This document shows positions 33,385 through 47,238 of a stretch of 64,000 nt of DNA, in pieces; within the stretch, counting starts at the first letter, position 1; each line of letters starts with the position of its first letter. Both the position numbers and the translations under genes were made by a program. This DNA comes from Blastocladiella emersonii ATCC 22665. Its lineage: Eukaryota; Blastocladiomycota; Blastocladiomycetes; Blastocladiales; Blastocladiaceae. Where the stretch lies: contig JANHCV010000015.1 of NCBI GenBank assembly GCA_025594325.1, forward strand, positions 992,001-1,056,000, written 5' to 3'. The notes under the pieces were generated by a model. It ran no database searches and was not told the origin of the DNA. It saw only the letters and a program-made list of their open reading frames with translations.

Positions 33385-36150
33385 GGCCCGCACGCCCACA
33401 CGCACTCCCGCCAGGAGCATGTGGTGTGTGGGTCATCATCCACCATTCAGTTTGTAGTCCCTAGCACCCCTTGGCCCCAGCACTGTCTCCTTCCTGCAGG
33501 AGGAGCCCTGCCGCCTCAGCCCTCCGCAGCCAGCCCTCTGCAGCCCAGTGAAGCAGTACGGCTGCTACGCTGTTTGCAAGGTACGGTGGCCAGGGCGACG
33601 CAGGTGCTGTGGTGTTGCTTGCCACTTGGCTGGCGACAGGGGCTGGCGCACCCATTGCAAGGCGTTCTGACGGACCCCGCGGCCATGAAAGCATGGGGGC
33701 AGCACTGGACACGAGTCTATCAATCAACGGCACTGGGAGGGCAGGCAGGCGCACCCGTTGGAGCGAGCCGACCTGGATGATAAATCATTGTTGAGTTGAG
33801 GACGCCTTGCATGCCTGCCGTTCATGCGAGCGTGTGTGACACCAGGGTGGCCGTTTGCGCCGTGTGCGCACGGCGTGGAGCGCCAGGCGCTGTGCGCTGT
33901 GCGCGCTGCACGGTGCGTGGTGTACATCCGTCAGCGGGTGAGTGGTTTCACGCGGATAGACAGAGGAGCTGCTCGGAACCCTCGTTGGCCCATCATCATG
34001 CAGGGCTTGGAGTGGACAGCAGAGCTGGCAGCCTGGAGGAGACCAGTCGTATATTGACAAACCGAACCCCTCTCAGACTACATACGAGATAGATAATATC
34101 TACTGGGTGGGCGCTGTCAGTCAGGCTGTCAGTGTGGCAGGCTGCCAGGCTGCCAGGCTGCCAGGGCTCATCATTCATTCCTTTGTTGGCTGGGACGGCA
34201 ACCAGAGAGCGCGGGCCCACAAAGACTTGCGAGGCGGTGTGGGTGTTCGGATAGCAGGTAGGCAAGTTGGCAGGTTGGCAGGTTGGCAGGCTGGCAGGTT
34301 GGCCGTTTACTTAGTTGATTGGACCGTGTACTTTGACGACGGGCTCCATACTTAGGGGATCGAAGAGTTGGCTAGTGGAGTGTGCACAAAGCGGTAGATT
34401 TGAATATCTGGCGCTTTGGTTCCTTGCCCACCTGGACGTGAGGGTATACGAAGATTTGATTGAGTATAGTTATGTTTGAGTACCATGACAATTATCAGCG
34501 TGGCGGGATTGATACATCCCGCTTGTCGGAAATTTTGTTGGTTCAATACTGTGATTTATCGGCCCTTGCCCACCTGGACATGGGGCACTCGAAGATTTGA
34601 GTATGGTTTCGTTTGAGTGCCATGACAATTATCTGCGTGGCTGGTTTACGACATTTCTTTGGTCAGATATTGTGTTGCTGTGATACTGTGATTTATGGGT
34701 CCCTGGCTAGCTGGACAAGCGGGAAGTGAAAGATTAGAATATGGTTTTGTTTGAGTATCAAGACCATTACCTGCGTGGTCGGTTATGTAGACTCCTATGG
34801 TCAGATATTTTGTTGGTTTGATACTGTGATTTATGGGTCTCCAACCTGCTGGACATCTGGGAAGTCATAGATTTGAGTATGGTTTTGTTTGAGTACCATG
34901 ACAATTATCTCCGCAGCTTGTTTACTATGTTTCCATGGTCAGTTTTATTGTTGCTTTGAATTTACGATTTATGGGTCCTGAACAAGCTGGACATGTGAAT
35001 AGTCAAAGACTTGACTATGGTTTTGTTTGAGTGCCATGACAATTACCTACGTGGCTTGTATACTCTATTTCCATGGTCAGATATTTGTTGGTTCGATATT
35101 ACGATTTATGGGTCCTCAACCAGCTTGACATGCGGGAAAGCAAAGATTAGAATATGGTTTTGATTAAGTACCATGACAATCATCTGCGTGGCTGGTTTAC
35201 TATATTTCCATGGTCAGATATTTTGTTGGTTCGATACTGTGATGTATGGGTCCCTGGCCAGCTGGACACACGGTAAAGCAAAGACTTGAAGATGGTTTTG
35301 TTTGAGTACCATAACAATCATGTACGAGGTTGGTTTACTATCTTTCTGTTGTCAAATATTTAGTTGCCGTGATACTGTGATTTATGGGTCCCTGGCTAGC
35401 AGGACAAGCGGGTAGTCAAAGATTTGAATATGGTTTTGTTCGACTACCATGACAATTGTCTCCGTGGCTGGTTTGGTACGTCCCTATCATTGGTAAATTC
35501 ATTGCGTGCATATTGTGATTCGTGGAGGGTCAATGTTGCTGCTACCTTGCCCGCATGCGCGCTGCGTCCGCCGACCCACCTAGGCCAGACAGGAAGGAAA
35601 GGGGACCCCAAGAGCCCCACGACACCACTGTAGCTCCACTACCACCACAGCACCCACCAACACCACCTACAAACAAACACGACCCGCCAAGGCGCACGCA
35701 GCGACACCCGCAGCCATGCATGCCATGGCGTTGGTGGATGGTGGCCAACCAATCCTCATCACACACGACACGTATGAAGGTCTGCCTGCATCCACCCATC
35801 CATTCATTCAACACACGCTCCCTCACGCACCCTTTCACTTGTGTTGCTTGACAGCCAGCTAGCCAGGTCCGGCTGCTGCTACCTATCCATTCTGCCTGCC
35901 TCCCACGCCCGCCGCGTCCTGAGCCAGGCAGGGCTGTGCTGCGATACACGGCCGCGGCCAGTCCACGGTAATGGTACCCATGCAGTACGTTCCATGGCCG
36001 CCCGGCCACCCTAGCTTGGTGCTTGTGTGTCCCCTTGGTCACCTTGGTCACCTTGGTCACCTTGGTCACCTTGGTCACTTGGTCACTTGGTCTCTTGGTC
36101 TCTTGGCGCTTGTGATGGAGGTCTATCTAACCCAGGCACGCACGGACACA
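33385..36150 (+). repeat. Unit copy 13 (short, 2766 bp)
   Basis: Haplotype D: four-octamer tract 34269-34300, A at 34736. Confidence 0.98.
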
Positions 36151-38916
36151 GGCCCGCACGCCCACACGCACTCCCGCCAGGAGCATGTGGTGTGTGGGTC
36201 ATCATCCACCATTCAGTTTGTAGTCCCTAGCACCCCTTGGCCCCAGCACTGTCTCCTTCCTGCAGGAGGAGCCCTGCCGCCTCAGCCCTCCGCAGCCAGC
36301 CCTCTGCAGCCCAGTGAAGCAGTACGGCTGCTACGCTGTTTGCAAGGTACGGTGGCCAGGGCGACGCAGGTGCTGTGGTGTTGCTTGCCACTTGGCTGGC
36401 GACAGGGGCTGGCGCACCCATTGCAAGGCGTTCTGACGGACCCCGCGGCCATGAAAGCATGGGGGCAGCACTGGACACGAGTCTATCAATCAACGGCACT
36501 GGGAGGGCAGGCAGGCGCACCCGTTGGAGCGAGCCGACCTGGATGATAAATCATTGTTGAGTTGAGGACGCCTTGCATGCCTGCCGTTCATGCGAGCGTG
36601 TGTGACACCAGGGTGGCCGTTTGCGCCGTGTGCGCACGGCGTGGAGCGCCAGGCGCTGTGCGCTGTGCGCGCTGCACGGTGCGTGGTGTACATCCGTCAG
36701 CGGGTGAGTGGTTTCACGCGGATAGACAGAGGAGCTGCTCGGAACCCTCGTTGGCCCATCATCATGCAGGGCTTGGAGTGGACAGCAGAGCTGGCAGCCT
36801 GGAGGAGACCAGTCGTATATTGACAAACCGAACCCCTCTCAGACTACATACGAGATAGATAATATCTACTGGGTGGGCGCTGTCAGTCAGGCTGTCAGTG
36901 TGGCAGGCTGCCAGGCTGCCAGGCTGCCAGGGCTCATCATTCATTCCTTTGTTGGCTGGGACGGCAACCAGAGAGCGCGGGCCCACAAAGACTTGCGAGG
37001 CGGTGTGGGTGTTCGGATAGCAGGTAGGCAAGTTGGCAGGTTGGCAGGTTGGCAGGCTGGCAGGTTGGCCGTTTACTTAGTTGATTGGACCGTGTACTTT
37101 GACGACGGGCTCCATACTTAGGGGATCGAAGAGTTGGCTAGTGGAGTGTGCACAAAGCGGTAGATTTGAATATCTGGCGCTTTGGTTCCTTGCCCACCTG
37201 GACGTGAGGGTATACGAAGATTTGATTGAGTATAGTTATGTTTGAGTACCATGACAATTATCAGCGTGGCGGGATTGATACATCCCGCTTGTCGGAAATT
37301 TTGTTGGTTCAATACTGTGATTTATCGGCCCTTGCCCACCTGGACATGGGGCACTCGAAGATTTGAGTATGGTTTCGTTTGAGTGCCATGACAATTATCT
37401 GCGTGGCTGGTTTACGACATTTCTTTGGTCAGATATTGTGTTGCTGTGATACTGTGATTTATGGGTCCCTGGCTAGCTGGACAAGCGGGAAGTGAAAGAT
37501 TAGAATATGGTTTTGTTTGAGTATCAAGACCATTACCTGCGTGGTCGGTTATGTAGACTCCTATGGTCAGATATTTTGTTGGTTTGATACTGTGATTTAT
37601 GGGTCTCCAACCTGCTGGACATCTGGGAAGTCATAGATTTGAGTATGGTTTTGTTTGAGTACCATGACAATTATCTCCGCAGCTTGTTTACTATGTTTCC
37701 ATGGTCAGTTTTATTGTTGCTTTGAATTTACGATTTATGGGTCCTGAACAAGCTGGACATGTGAATAGTCAAAGACTTGACTATGGTTTTGTTTGAGTGC
37801 CATGACAATTACCTACGTGGCTTGTATACTCTATTTCCATGGTCAGATATTTGTTGGTTCGATATTACGATTTATGGGTCCTCAACCAGCTTGACATGCG
37901 GGAAAGCAAAGATTAGAATATGGTTTTGATTAAGTACCATGACAATCATCTGCGTGGCTGGTTTACTATATTTCCATGGTCAGATATTTTGTTGGTTCGA
38001 TACTGTGATGTATGGGTCCCTGGCCAGCTGGACACACGGTAAAGCAAAGACTTGAAGATGGTTTTGTTTGAGTACCATAACAATCATGTACGAGGTTGGT
38101 TTACTATCTTTCTGTTGTCAAATATTTAGTTGCCGTGATACTGTGATTTATGGGTCCCTGGCTAGCAGGACAAGCGGGTAGTCAAAGATTTGAATATGGT
38201 TTTGTTCGACTACCATGACAATTGTCTCCGTGGCTGGTTTGGTACGTCCCTATCATTGGTAAATTCATTGCGTGCATATTGTGATTCGTGGAGGGTCAAT
38301 GTTGCTGCTACCTTGCCCGCATGCGCGCTGCGTCCGCCGACCCACCTAGGCCAGACAGGAAGGAAAGGGGACCCCAAGAGCCCCACGACACCACTGTAGC
38401 TCCACTACCACCACAGCACCCACCAACACCACCTACAAACAAACACGACCCGCCAAGGCGCACGCAGCGACACCCGCAGCCATGCATGCCATGGCGTTGG
38501 TGGATGGTGGCCAACCAATCCTCATCACACACGACACGTATGAAGGTCTGCCTGCATCCACCCATCCATTCATTCAACACACGCTCCCTCACGCACCCTT
38601 TCACTTGTGTTGCTTGACAGCCAGCTAGCCAGGTCCGGCTGCTGCTACCTATCCATTCTGCCTGCCTCCCACGCCCGCCGCGTCCTGAGCCAGGCAGGGC
38701 TGTGCTGCGATACACGGCCGCGGCCAGTCCACGGTAATGGTACCCATGCAGTACGTTCCATGGCCGCCCGGCCACCCTAGCTTGGTGCTTGTGTGTCCCC
38801 TTGGTCACCTTGGTCACCTTGGTCACCTTGGTCACCTTGGTCACTTGGTCACTTGGTCTCTTGGTCTCTTGGCGCTTGTGATGGAGGTCTATCTAACCCA
38901 GGCACGCACGGACACA
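36151..38916 (+). repeat. Unit copy 14 (short, 2766 bp)
   Basis: Haplotype D: four-octamer tract 37035-37066, A at 37502. Same type as its left neighbour. Confidence 0.98.
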
Positions 38917-41706
38917 GGCCCGCACGCCCACACGCACTCCCGCCAGGAGCATGTGGTGTGTGGGTCATCATCCACCATTCAGTTTGTAGTCCCTAGCACC
39001 CCTTGGCCCCAGCACTGTCTCCTTCCTGCAGGAGGAGCCCTGCCGCCTCAGCCCTCCGCAGCCAGCCCTCTGCAGCCCAGTGAAGCAGTACGGCTGCTAC
39101 GCTGTTTGCAAGGTACGGTGGCCAGGGCGACGCAGGTGCTGTGGTGTTGCTTGCCACTTGGCTGGCGACAGGGGCTGGCGCACCCATTGCAAGGCGTTCT
39201 GACGGACCCCGCGGCCATGAAAGCATGGGGGCAGCACTGGACACGAGTCTATCAATCAACGGCACTGGGAGGGCAGGCAGGCGCACCCGTTGGAGCGAGC
39301 CGACCTGGATGATAAATCATTGTTGAGTTGAGGACGCCTTGCATGCCTGCCGTTCATGCGAGCGTGTGTGACACCAGGGTGGCCGTTTGCGCCGTGTGCG
39401 CACGGCGTGGAGCGCCAGGCGCTGTGCGCTGTGCGCGCTGCACGGTGCGTGGTGTACATCCGTCAGCGGGTGAGTGGTTTCACGCGGATAGACAGAGGAG
39501 CTGCTCGGAACCCTCGTTGGCCCATCATCATGCAGGGCTTGGAGTGGACAGCAGAGCTGGCAGCCTGGAGGAGACCAGTCGTATATTGACAAACCGAACC
39601 CCTCTCAGACTACATACGAGATAGATAATATCTACTGGGTGGGCGCTGTCAGTCAGGCTGTCAGTGTGGCAGGCTGCCAGGCTGCCAGGCTGCCAGGGCT
39701 CATCATTCATTCCTTTGTTGGCTGGGACGGCAACCAGAGAGCGCGGGCCCACAAAGACTTGCGAGGCGGTGTGGGTGTTCGGATAGCAGGTAGGCAAGTT
39801 GGCAGGTTGGCAGGTTGGCAGGTTGGCAGGTTGGCAGGTTGGCAGGCTGGCAGGTTGGCCGTTTACTTAGTTGATTGGACCGTGTACTTTGACGACGGGC
39901 TCCATACTTAGGGGATCGAAGAGTTGGCTAGTGGAGTGTGCACAAAGCGGTAGATTTGAATATCTGGCGCTTTGGTTCCTTGCCCACCTGGACGTGAGGG
40001 TATACGAAGATTTGATTGAGTATAGTTATGTTTGAGTACCATGACAATTATCAGCGTGGCGGGATTGATACATCCCGCTTGTCGGAAATTTTGTTGGTTC
40101 AATACTGTGATTTATCGGCCCTTGCCCACCTGGACATGGGGCACTCGAAGATTTGAGTATGGTTTCGTTTGAGTGCCATGACAATTATCTGCGTGGCTGG
40201 TTTACGACATTTCTTTGGTCAGATATTGTGTTGCTGTGATACTGTGATTTATGGGTCCCTGGCTAGCTGGACAAGCGGGAAGTGAAAGATTAGAATATGG
40301 TTTTGTTTGAGTATCAAGACCATTACCTGCGTGGTCGGTTATGTAGACTCCTATGGTCAGATATTTTGTTGGTTTGATACTGTGATTTATGGGTCTCCAA
40401 CCTGCTGGACATCTGGGAAGTCATAGATTTGAGTATGGTTTTGTTTGAGTACCATGACAATTATCTCCGCAGCTTGTTTACTATGTTTCCATGGTCAGTT
40501 TTATTGTTGCTTTGAATTTACGATTTATGGGTCCTGAACAAGCTGGACATGTGAATAGTCAAAGACTTGACTATGGTTTTGTTTGAGTGCCATGACAATT
40601 ACCTACGTGGCTTGTATACTCTATTTCCATGGTCAGATATTTGTTGGTTCGATATTACGATTTATGGGTCCTCAACCAGCTTGACATGCGGGAAAGCAAA
40701 GATTAGAATATGGTTTTGATTAAGTACCATGACAATCATCTGCGTGGCTGGTTTACTATATTTCCATGGTCAGATATTTTGTTGGTTCGATACTGTGATG
40801 TATGGGTCCCTGGCCAGCTGGACACACGGTAAAGCAAAGACTTGAAGATGGTTTTGTTTGAGTACCATAACAATCATGTACGAGGTTGGTTTACTATCTT
40901 TCTGTTGTCAAATATTTAGTTGCCGTGATACTGTGATTTATGGGTCCCTGGCTAGCAGGACAAGCGGGTAGTCAAAGATTTGAATATGGTTTTGTTCGAC
41001 TACCATGACAATTGTCTCCGTGGCTGGTTTGGTACGTCCCTATCATTGGTAAATTCATTGCGTGCATATTGTGATTCGTGGAGGGTCAATGTTGCTGCTA
41101 CCTTGCCCGCATGCGCGCTGCGTCCGCCGACCCACCTAGGCCAGACAGGAAGGAAAGGGGACCCCAAGAGCCCCACGACACCACTGTAGCTCCACTACCA
41201 CCACAGCACCCACCAACACCACCTACAAACAAACACGACCCGCCAAGGCGCACGCAGCGACACCCGCAGCCATGCATGCCATGGCGTTGGTGGATGGTGG
41301 CCAACCAATCCTCATCACACACGACACGTATGAAGGTCTGCCTGCATCCACCCATCCATTCATTCAACACACGCTCCCTCACGCACCCTTTCACTTGTGT
41401 TGCTTGACAGCCAGCTAGCCAGGTCCGGCTGCTGCTACCTATCCATTCTGCCTGCCTCCCACGCCCGCCGCGTCCTGAGCCAGGCAGGGCTGTGCTGCGA
41501 TACACGGCCGCGGCCAGTCCACGGTAATGGTACCCATGCAGTACGTTCCATGGCCGCCCGGCCACCCTAGCTTGGTGCTTGTGTGTCCCCTTGGTCACCT
41601 TGGTCACCTTGGTCACCTTGGTCACCTTGGTCACTTGGTCACTTGGTCTCTTGGTCTCTTGGCGCTTGTGATGGAGGTCTATCTAACCCAGGCACGCACG
41701 GACACA
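38917..41706 (+). repeat. Unit copy 15 (long, 2790 bp), recombinant haplotype
   Basis: Haplotype E: long octamer tract 39801-39856 without the C variant, combined with A at 40292. This joins the length allele of haplotype C to the SNP of haplotype D. It directly follows two D copies. Confidence 0.98.
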
Positions 41707-44472
41707 GGCCCGCACGCCCACACGCACTCCCGCCAGGAGCATGTGGTGTGTGGGTCATCATCCACCATTCAGTTTGTAGTCCCTAGCACCCCTTGGCCCC
41801 AGCACTGTCTCCTTCCTGCAGGAGGAGCCCTGCCGCCTCAGCCCTCCGCAGCCAGCCCTCTGCAGCCCAGTGAAGCAGTACGGCTGCTACGCTGTTTGCA
41901 AGGTACGGTGGCCAGGGCGACGCAGGTGCTGTGGTGTTGCTTGCCACTTGGCTGGCGACAGGGGCTGGCGCACCCATTGCAAGGCGTTCTGACGGACCCC
42001 GCGGCCATGAAAGCATGGGGGCAGCACTGGACACGAGTCTATCAATCAACGGCACTGGGAGGGCAGGCAGGCGCACCCGTTGGAGCGAGCCGACCTGGAT
42101 GATAAATCATTGTTGAGTTGAGGACGCCTTGCATGCCTGCCGTTCATGCGAGCGTGTGTGACACCAGGGTGGCCGTTTGCGCCGTGTGCGCACGGCGTGG
42201 AGCGCCAGGCGCTGTGCGCTGTGCGCGCTGCACGGTGCGTGGTGTACATCCGTCAGCGGGTGAGTGGTTTCACGCGGATAGACAGAGGAGCTGCTCGGAA
42301 CCCTCGTTGGCCCATCATCATGCAGGGCTTGGAGTGGACAGCAGAGCTGGCAGCCTGGAGGAGACCAGTCGTATATTGACAAACCGAACCCCTCTCAGAC
42401 TACATACGAGATAGATAATATCTACTGGGTGGGCGCTGTCAGTCAGGCTGTCAGTGTGGCAGGCTGCCAGGCTGCCAGGCTGCCAGGGCTCATCATTCAT
42501 TCCTTTGTTGGCTGGGACGGCAACCAGAGAGCGCGGGCCCACAAAGACTTGCGAGGCGGTGTGGGTGTTCGGATAGCAGGTAGGCAAGTTGGCAGGTTGG
42601 CAGGTTGGCAGGCTGGCAGGTTGGCCGTTTACTTAGTTGATTGGACCGTGTACTTTGACGACGGGCTCCATACTTAGGGGATCGAAGAGTTGGCTAGTGG
42701 AGTGTGCACAAAGCGGTAGATTTGAATATCTGGCGCTTTGGTTCCTTGCCCACCTGGACGTGAGGGTATACGAAGATTTGATTGAGTATAGTTATGTTTG
42801 AGTACCATGACAATTATCAGCGTGGCGGGATTGATACATCCCGCTTGTCGGAAATTTTGTTGGTTCAATACTGTGATTTATCGGCCCTTGCCCACCTGGA
42901 CATGGGGCACTCGAAGATTTGAGTATGGTTTCGTTTGAGTGCCATGACAATTATCTGCGTGGCTGGTTTACGACATTTCTTTGGTCAGATATTGTGTTGC
43001 TGTGATACTGTGATTTATGGGTCCCTGGCTAGCTGGACAAGCGGGAAGTGAAAGATTTGAATATGGTTTTGTTTGAGTATCAAGACCATTACCTGCGTGG
43101 TCGGTTATGTAGACTCCTATGGTCAGATATTTTGTTGGTTTGATACTGTGATTTATGGGTCTCCAACCTGCTGGACATCTGGGAAGTCATAGATTTGAGT
43201 ATGGTTTTGTTTGAGTACCATGACAATTATCTCCGCAGCTTGTTTACTATGTTTCCATGGTCAGTTTTATTGTTGCTTTGAATTTACGATTTATGGGTCC
43301 TGAACAAGCTGGACATGTGAATAGTCAAAGACTTGACTATGGTTTTGTTTGAGTGCCATGACAATTACCTACGTGGCTTGTATACTCTATTTCCATGGTC
43401 AGATATTTGTTGGTTCGATATTACGATTTATGGGTCCTCAACCAGCTTGACATGCGGGAAAGCAAAGATTAGAATATGGTTTTGATTAAGTACCATGACA
43501 ATCATCTGCGTGGCTGGTTTACTATATTTCCATGGTCAGATATTTTGTTGGTTCGATACTGTGATGTATGGGTCCCTGGCCAGCTGGACACACGGTAAAG
43601 CAAAGACTTGAAGATGGTTTTGTTTGAGTACCATAACAATCATGTACGAGGTTGGTTTACTATCTTTCTGTTGTCAAATATTTAGTTGCCGTGATACTGT
43701 GATTTATGGGTCCCTGGCTAGCAGGACAAGCGGGTAGTCAAAGATTTGAATATGGTTTTGTTCGACTACCATGACAATTGTCTCCGTGGCTGGTTTGGTA
43801 CGTCCCTATCATTGGTAAATTCATTGCGTGCATATTGTGATTCGTGGAGGGTCAATGTTGCTGCTACCTTGCCCGCATGCGCGCTGCGTCCGCCGACCCA
43901 CCTAGGCCAGACAGGAAGGAAAGGGGACCCCAAGAGCCCCACGACACCACTGTAGCTCCACTACCACCACAGCACCCACCAACACCACCTACAAACAAAC
44001 ACGACCCGCCAAGGCGCACGCAGCGACACCCGCAGCCATGCATGCCATGGCGTTGGTGGATGGTGGCCAACCAATCCTCATCACACACGACACGTATGAA
44101 GGTCTGCCTGCATCCACCCATCCATTCATTCAACACACGCTCCCTCACGCACCCTTTCACTTGTGTTGCTTGACAGCCAGCTAGCCAGGTCCGGCTGCTG
44201 CTACCTATCCATTCTGCCTGCCTCCCACGCCCGCCGCGTCCTGAGCCAGGCAGGGCTGTGCTGCGATACACGGCCGCGGCCAGTCCACGGTAATGGTACC
44301 CATGCAGTACGTTCCATGGCCGCCCGGCCACCCTAGCTTGGTGCTTGTGTGTCCCCTTGGTCACCTTGGTCACCTTGGTCACCTTGGTCACCTTGGTCAC
44401 TTGGTCACTTGGTCTCTTGGTCTCTTGGCGCTTGTGATGGAGGTCTATCTAACCCAGGCACGCACGGACACA
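41707..44472 (+). repeat. Unit copy 16 (short, 2766 bp)
   Basis: Haplotype B: four-octamer tract 42591-42622, T at the 1376-equivalent site. It begins a run of four B copies. Confidence 0.98.
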
Positions 44473-47238
44473 GGCCCGCACGCCCACACGCACTCCCGCC
44501 AGGAGCATGTGGTGTGTGGGTCATCATCCACCATTCAGTTTGTAGTCCCTAGCACCCCTTGGCCCCAGCACTGTCTCCTTCCTGCAGGAGGAGCCCTGCC
44601 GCCTCAGCCCTCCGCAGCCAGCCCTCTGCAGCCCAGTGAAGCAGTACGGCTGCTACGCTGTTTGCAAGGTACGGTGGCCAGGGCGACGCAGGTGCTGTGG
44701 TGTTGCTTGCCACTTGGCTGGCGACAGGGGCTGGCGCACCCATTGCAAGGCGTTCTGACGGACCCCGCGGCCATGAAAGCATGGGGGCAGCACTGGACAC
44801 GAGTCTATCAATCAACGGCACTGGGAGGGCAGGCAGGCGCACCCGTTGGAGCGAGCCGACCTGGATGATAAATCATTGTTGAGTTGAGGACGCCTTGCAT
44901 GCCTGCCGTTCATGCGAGCGTGTGTGACACCAGGGTGGCCGTTTGCGCCGTGTGCGCACGGCGTGGAGCGCCAGGCGCTGTGCGCTGTGCGCGCTGCACG
45001 GTGCGTGGTGTACATCCGTCAGCGGGTGAGTGGTTTCACGCGGATAGACAGAGGAGCTGCTCGGAACCCTCGTTGGCCCATCATCATGCAGGGCTTGGAG
45101 TGGACAGCAGAGCTGGCAGCCTGGAGGAGACCAGTCGTATATTGACAAACCGAACCCCTCTCAGACTACATACGAGATAGATAATATCTACTGGGTGGGC
45201 GCTGTCAGTCAGGCTGTCAGTGTGGCAGGCTGCCAGGCTGCCAGGCTGCCAGGGCTCATCATTCATTCCTTTGTTGGCTGGGACGGCAACCAGAGAGCGC
45301 GGGCCCACAAAGACTTGCGAGGCGGTGTGGGTGTTCGGATAGCAGGTAGGCAAGTTGGCAGGTTGGCAGGTTGGCAGGCTGGCAGGTTGGCCGTTTACTT
45401 AGTTGATTGGACCGTGTACTTTGACGACGGGCTCCATACTTAGGGGATCGAAGAGTTGGCTAGTGGAGTGTGCACAAAGCGGTAGATTTGAATATCTGGC
45501 GCTTTGGTTCCTTGCCCACCTGGACGTGAGGGTATACGAAGATTTGATTGAGTATAGTTATGTTTGAGTACCATGACAATTATCAGCGTGGCGGGATTGA
45601 TACATCCCGCTTGTCGGAAATTTTGTTGGTTCAATACTGTGATTTATCGGCCCTTGCCCACCTGGACATGGGGCACTCGAAGATTTGAGTATGGTTTCGT
45701 TTGAGTGCCATGACAATTATCTGCGTGGCTGGTTTACGACATTTCTTTGGTCAGATATTGTGTTGCTGTGATACTGTGATTTATGGGTCCCTGGCTAGCT
45801 GGACAAGCGGGAAGTGAAAGATTTGAATATGGTTTTGTTTGAGTATCAAGACCATTACCTGCGTGGTCGGTTATGTAGACTCCTATGGTCAGATATTTTG
45901 TTGGTTTGATACTGTGATTTATGGGTCTCCAACCTGCTGGACATCTGGGAAGTCATAGATTTGAGTATGGTTTTGTTTGAGTACCATGACAATTATCTCC
46001 GCAGCTTGTTTACTATGTTTCCATGGTCAGTTTTATTGTTGCTTTGAATTTACGATTTATGGGTCCTGAACAAGCTGGACATGTGAATAGTCAAAGACTT
46101 GACTATGGTTTTGTTTGAGTGCCATGACAATTACCTACGTGGCTTGTATACTCTATTTCCATGGTCAGATATTTGTTGGTTCGATATTACGATTTATGGG
46201 TCCTCAACCAGCTTGACATGCGGGAAAGCAAAGATTAGAATATGGTTTTGATTAAGTACCATGACAATCATCTGCGTGGCTGGTTTACTATATTTCCATG
46301 GTCAGATATTTTGTTGGTTCGATACTGTGATGTATGGGTCCCTGGCCAGCTGGACACACGGTAAAGCAAAGACTTGAAGATGGTTTTGTTTGAGTACCAT
46401 AACAATCATGTACGAGGTTGGTTTACTATCTTTCTGTTGTCAAATATTTAGTTGCCGTGATACTGTGATTTATGGGTCCCTGGCTAGCAGGACAAGCGGG
46501 TAGTCAAAGATTTGAATGTGGTTTTGTTCGACTACCATGACAATTGTCTCCGTGGCTGGTTTGGTACGTCCCTATCATTGGTAAATTCATTGCGTGCATA
46601 TTGTGATTCGTGGAGGGTCAATGTTGCTGCTACCTTGCCCGCATGCGCGCTGCGTCCGCCGACCCACCTAGGCCAGACAGGAAGGAAAGGGGACCCCAAG
46701 AGCCCCACGACACCACTGTAGCTCCACTACCACCACAGCACCCACCAACACCACCTACAAACAAACACGACCCGCCAAGGCGCACGCAGCGACACCCGCA
46801 GCCATGCATGCCATGGCGTTGGTGGATGGTGGCCAACCAATCCTCATCACACACGACACGTATGAAGGTCTGCCTGCATCCACCCATCCATTCATTCAAC
46901 ACACGCTCCCTCACGCACCCTTTCACTTGTGTTGCTTGACAGCCAGCTAGCCAGGTCCGGCTGCTGCTACCTATCCATTCTGCCTGCCTCCCACGCCCGC
47001 CGCGTCCTGAGCCAGGCAGGGCTGTGCTGCGATACACGGCCGCGGCCAGTCCACGGTAATGGTACCCATGCAGTACGTTCCATGGCCGCCCGGCCACCCT
47101 AGCTTGGTGCTTGTGTGTCCCCTTGGTCACCTTGGTCACCTTGGTCACCTTGGTCACCTTGGTCACTTGGTCACTTGGTCTCTTGGTCTCTTGGCGCTTG
47201 TGATGGAGGTCTATCTAACCCAGGCACGCACGGACACA
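44473..47238 (+). repeat. Unit copy 17 (short, 2766 bp), private SNP
   Basis: Haplotype B: four-octamer tract 45357-45388. It has a private A-to-G change at 46518, near the start of monomer 8 (equivalent of copy 1 position 2070). Confidence 0.98.
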